Assembly (NCBI GenBank): GCA_036407095.1
Contig: DASWZV010000144.1
Coordinates: 124,001-188,000 of the forward strand
DNA: 64,000 nt
DNA from: Gp6-AA40 sp036407095
GTDB taxonomy: Bacteria > Acidobacteriota > Vicinamibacteria > Vicinamibacterales > UBA2999
Direction: 5' to 3'
This document shows, one piece after another, positions 62,301 to 64,000 of this stretch. The notes under the pieces are model-generated. The model did no database searches. It worked only from the letters and a program-made list of their open reading frames with translations, and was not told the origin of the DNA. The first letter of the stretch is position 1; each line of letters begins with the position of its first letter. The translations under genes and the position numbers were made by a program.

Positions 62301-63998
62301 TCAGCGGATCGCCGCGAAGGTTTTCGTCAACCAGGCGCTGACCGCGGCCGACACATCCTTGCTGACATTTCGATCGGCGAGCGCCGGATACTCGCTGACA
62401 TCGCCCGTCGTCGCCGGGATCAGGAGATGGTTCACGTTGCGCACGATGACGACCTCGACCGACTTCGAGTCGCTCTGCTTGCGCGCAAGATCGGTCAGCC
62501 GATCGGCGTGCGCGACCGGGATCTGTTTGTCGAGAGCGCCGTGCACGATGAGCAGCGGTTGCCGCACATCCTTGATGACCTTGGCGGGATCGTAGGTCAG
62601 AAAGCTCTGGAACCACGGCGTGTCAGCCTGCTTCCGCTCGTTGGCCGGGATCCCCTCCCAGCCGCTGCCGGTCACGACGGCGGACTGAATCTGCTTCTGC
62701 AGGGCAATCTTCTGCGCCCGTTCCTCCGGCTTCAACGACAGTTGATCGAGCGCGTACTGCTGTTGCTCGAGGTTCAGCTGGGCACCGGTTGATGCCGCTC
62801 CATCGATCGTTGCGAGCGCGGCGACCCGTTTCTCCCGCGCAGCCGTCAGCAGTCCAACCCACGCCCCCTCGCTGTGGCCGACGATCGCAATGCGCTTCGG
62901 GTCCACGTCTTTCCGATCCAGGAGCCATCGCACTATCGCTCGCGTGTCGTCGGCGTAGTCGCTGATCGTGGCTGATTCAGCGCGACCACCGCTCTGGCCG
63001 TATCCACGTTTGTCGTAGCGCACCACGAGGAAGCCTGCGTCGGCAAGCGCGCCGGCGAGCTGGCCGATGGTTGGAACACCGAAGGCGAACCCGTCGCGAT
63101 CGCCAATACCTGAACCCGCGAGCAGGATGACCGCTGGAAGACGCCCTGCGTTTGCCCCACCTGCCCCACCAGCCCCACTCGCCCTGCCTGGCCCGCCCGC
63201 CCCTTTCGGCCTCGTGATCGTGGCGCCGATATTGAAGCCAACCGTGGGGATGATCACCGCTTCATCGCCGGGATTCGAGTAGACCTGCGTCCGCGCGGTC
63301 GGCGACGCCACATCCTCTCGAACGAAATCCAGTCCTTGTGCGGGAATGGCGACACGCACGAGCGATCCGTCTTCAGCCGTGGTCAGCGTCACGGCGAGAT
63401 CGCCGGTTGGATTCCCGAAGATCAGATCGTAGCGGCGCACGTTGAGGAACGTCGTCCCCACTTGCATCCGTTCGCTCGTGGAGCCGGTCGTACGCACGCC
63501 GACCATGAGCTCGGGGAGGACGTATGCGCGCAACGCGACGGGACCGGTCGTGCCTGCCAGCCGAAGTGCCAGCGCCGCGTATGCGCTGAAGATGCCGTTG
63601 GGCATCACGATCGCCTGGGGCGAGATCGACTGCGAAACCTTGAGCGGCTTGCCGCCTTGTGTGCCTTCTGTGACCGCCGTGGTGTCGGTGAACGACGTGC
63701 GAAGCGCGACCTCGGCGTTGTTCGCGTTTCCTTCAAGCGTGAAGAGTTCCGGCGAGCCGTCGGGCCGGTACTTGAACTCGGCCTTCTTGATGACAGCGTT
63801 GAGCGGCGCCAGGAGACGGCCTTGCGACGTGATCGTCAGGCCACCGGCATTCTTTTCGACCGACACTTCCTCCCGCCCGATCTGCGTGCCGCGGAGGAAC
63901 ACGGTGTATCCGGTGGGCTTGGAAGGAGAGGCCTGTTGAGCCGCTGCTGGAACGGCCAGGCACAGAAGGAGCACCCAAGTAGAATGAAAAAAGCGCAT
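62301..63998 (-). CDS. Exported alpha/beta hydrolase with N-terminal beta domain
   Basis: 565 residues; the start ATG is at 63998, two bases from the window edge, so the true upstream context is unseen. A signal peptide (STWVLLLCLAVPAAAQ) precedes a beta-rich domain of about 240 residues (GYTVFLRGTQIGREEVSVEK), a Gly/Ala stretch, and the hydrolase (about 290-565): AVILLAGSGIGDRDGFAFG (oxyanion), RYDKRGYGQSGG, nucleophile RIAIVGHSEGAWVGLLTAA, acid LLIVHGALDKQIP, His IVRNVNHLLIP. The triad is complete. It resembles secreted dienelactone-hydrolase/S9-like esterases; the substrate is unknown. Confidence 0.87.
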   Translation of the reverse strand: MRFFHSTWVLLLCLAVPAAAQQASPSKPTGYTVFLRGTQIGREEVSVEKNAGGLTITSQGRLLAPLNAVIKKAEFKYRPDGSPELFTLEGNANNAEVALRTSFTDTTAVTEGTQGGKPLKVSQSISPQAIVMPNGIFSAYAALALRLAGTTGPVALRAYVLPELMVGVRTTGSTSERMQVGTTFLNVRRYDLIFGNPTGDLAVTLTTAEDGSLVRVAIPAQGLDFVREDVASPTARTQVYSNPGDEAVIIPTVGFNIGATITRPKGAGGPGRASGAGGAGGANAGRLPAVILLAGSGIGDRDGFAFGVPTIGQLAGALADAGFLVVRYDKRGYGQSGGRAESATISDYADDTRAIVRWLLDRKDVDPKRIAIVGHSEGAWVGLLTAAREKRVAALATIDGAASTGAQLNLEQQQYALDQLSLKPEERAQKIALQKQIQSAVVTGSGWEGIPANERKQADTPWFQSFLTYDPAKVIKDVRQPLLIVHGALDKQIPVAHADRLTDLARKQSDSKSVEVVIVRNVNHLLIPATTGDVSEYPALADRNVSKDVSAAVSAWLTKTFAAIR

Positions 63999-64000
63999 TC

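Overview
The window is high-GC bacterial chromosome. The gene set suggests a soil-type Acidobacteriota, probably the Vicinamibacteria lineage; this is inferred from family content, not from a marker gene. Supporting content includes secreted proteins of a 'GIW/GEW' type, a DUF4159 protein, a carboxypeptidase-regulatory-repeat lipoprotein, cytochrome c with a copper-monooxygenase-like domain, MacB-type permeases and dense intergenic repeats. I see no rRNA, tRNA, CRISPR array, prophage or classical insertion sequence.

Layout. 1-5.2 kb: Tat-exported phosphoesterase (cut by the left edge), class IV aminotransferase and three secreted proteins. 5.3-11.6 kb: MATE exporter, a four-helix-bundle gene inside a repeat element, DUF4159 protein, pruA, three copies of a 223-bp inverted-repeat element, and a tandem FKBP. 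11.6-18.6 kb: odhB and sucA, HAD phosphatase, esterase, sulfurtransferase. 18.5-24.3 kb: DNA methylase plus SNF2 helicase pair. 24.4-32.1 kb: lipoprotein, Smr, queF, HU, sigma-54 activator, lpd, a second E2 and lipB. 32.6-41.3 kb: two CNNM/CBS membrane proteins, ECF sigma factor, M28 peptidase, malate-dehydrogenase-like protein, SDR, metallo-beta-lactamase (MBL) hydrolase, receiver-like and FHA proteins. 41.4-50.3 kb: MacA-like adaptor with two MacB-like permeases, fused alpha/beta E1 of a branched-chain-type dehydrogenase, trmN6-rtcB. 50.3-56.8 kb: membrane protein and an operon of VOC, secreted protein, MBL, secreted protein. 56.8-64 kb: a minus-strand run of hydrolase, panB, panC, P1 (ThnT/DmpA-like) peptidase, sodium:solute symporter and a tartrate/malate-type decarboxylating dehydrogenase.

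How genes work together. sucA/odhB, lpd, the second E2, lipB and the fused E1 supply most parts of two lipoate-dependent 2-oxoacid dehydrogenase complexes. panB-panC-P1 peptidase-symporter may combine pantothenate synthesis with salvage.

The most unusual signal is the repeat content. Many intergenic regions carry inverted arrays of very short tandem repeats around a small core. Most arrays have period 7; others have period 8 or 20-25. They often sit flush against stop codons. One period-7 pair brackets a four-helix-bundle gene and three others are gene-less, which resembles an autonomous/non-autonomous element family. The 24-bp family also lies in frame inside odhB, where the usual subunit-binding domain is missing.
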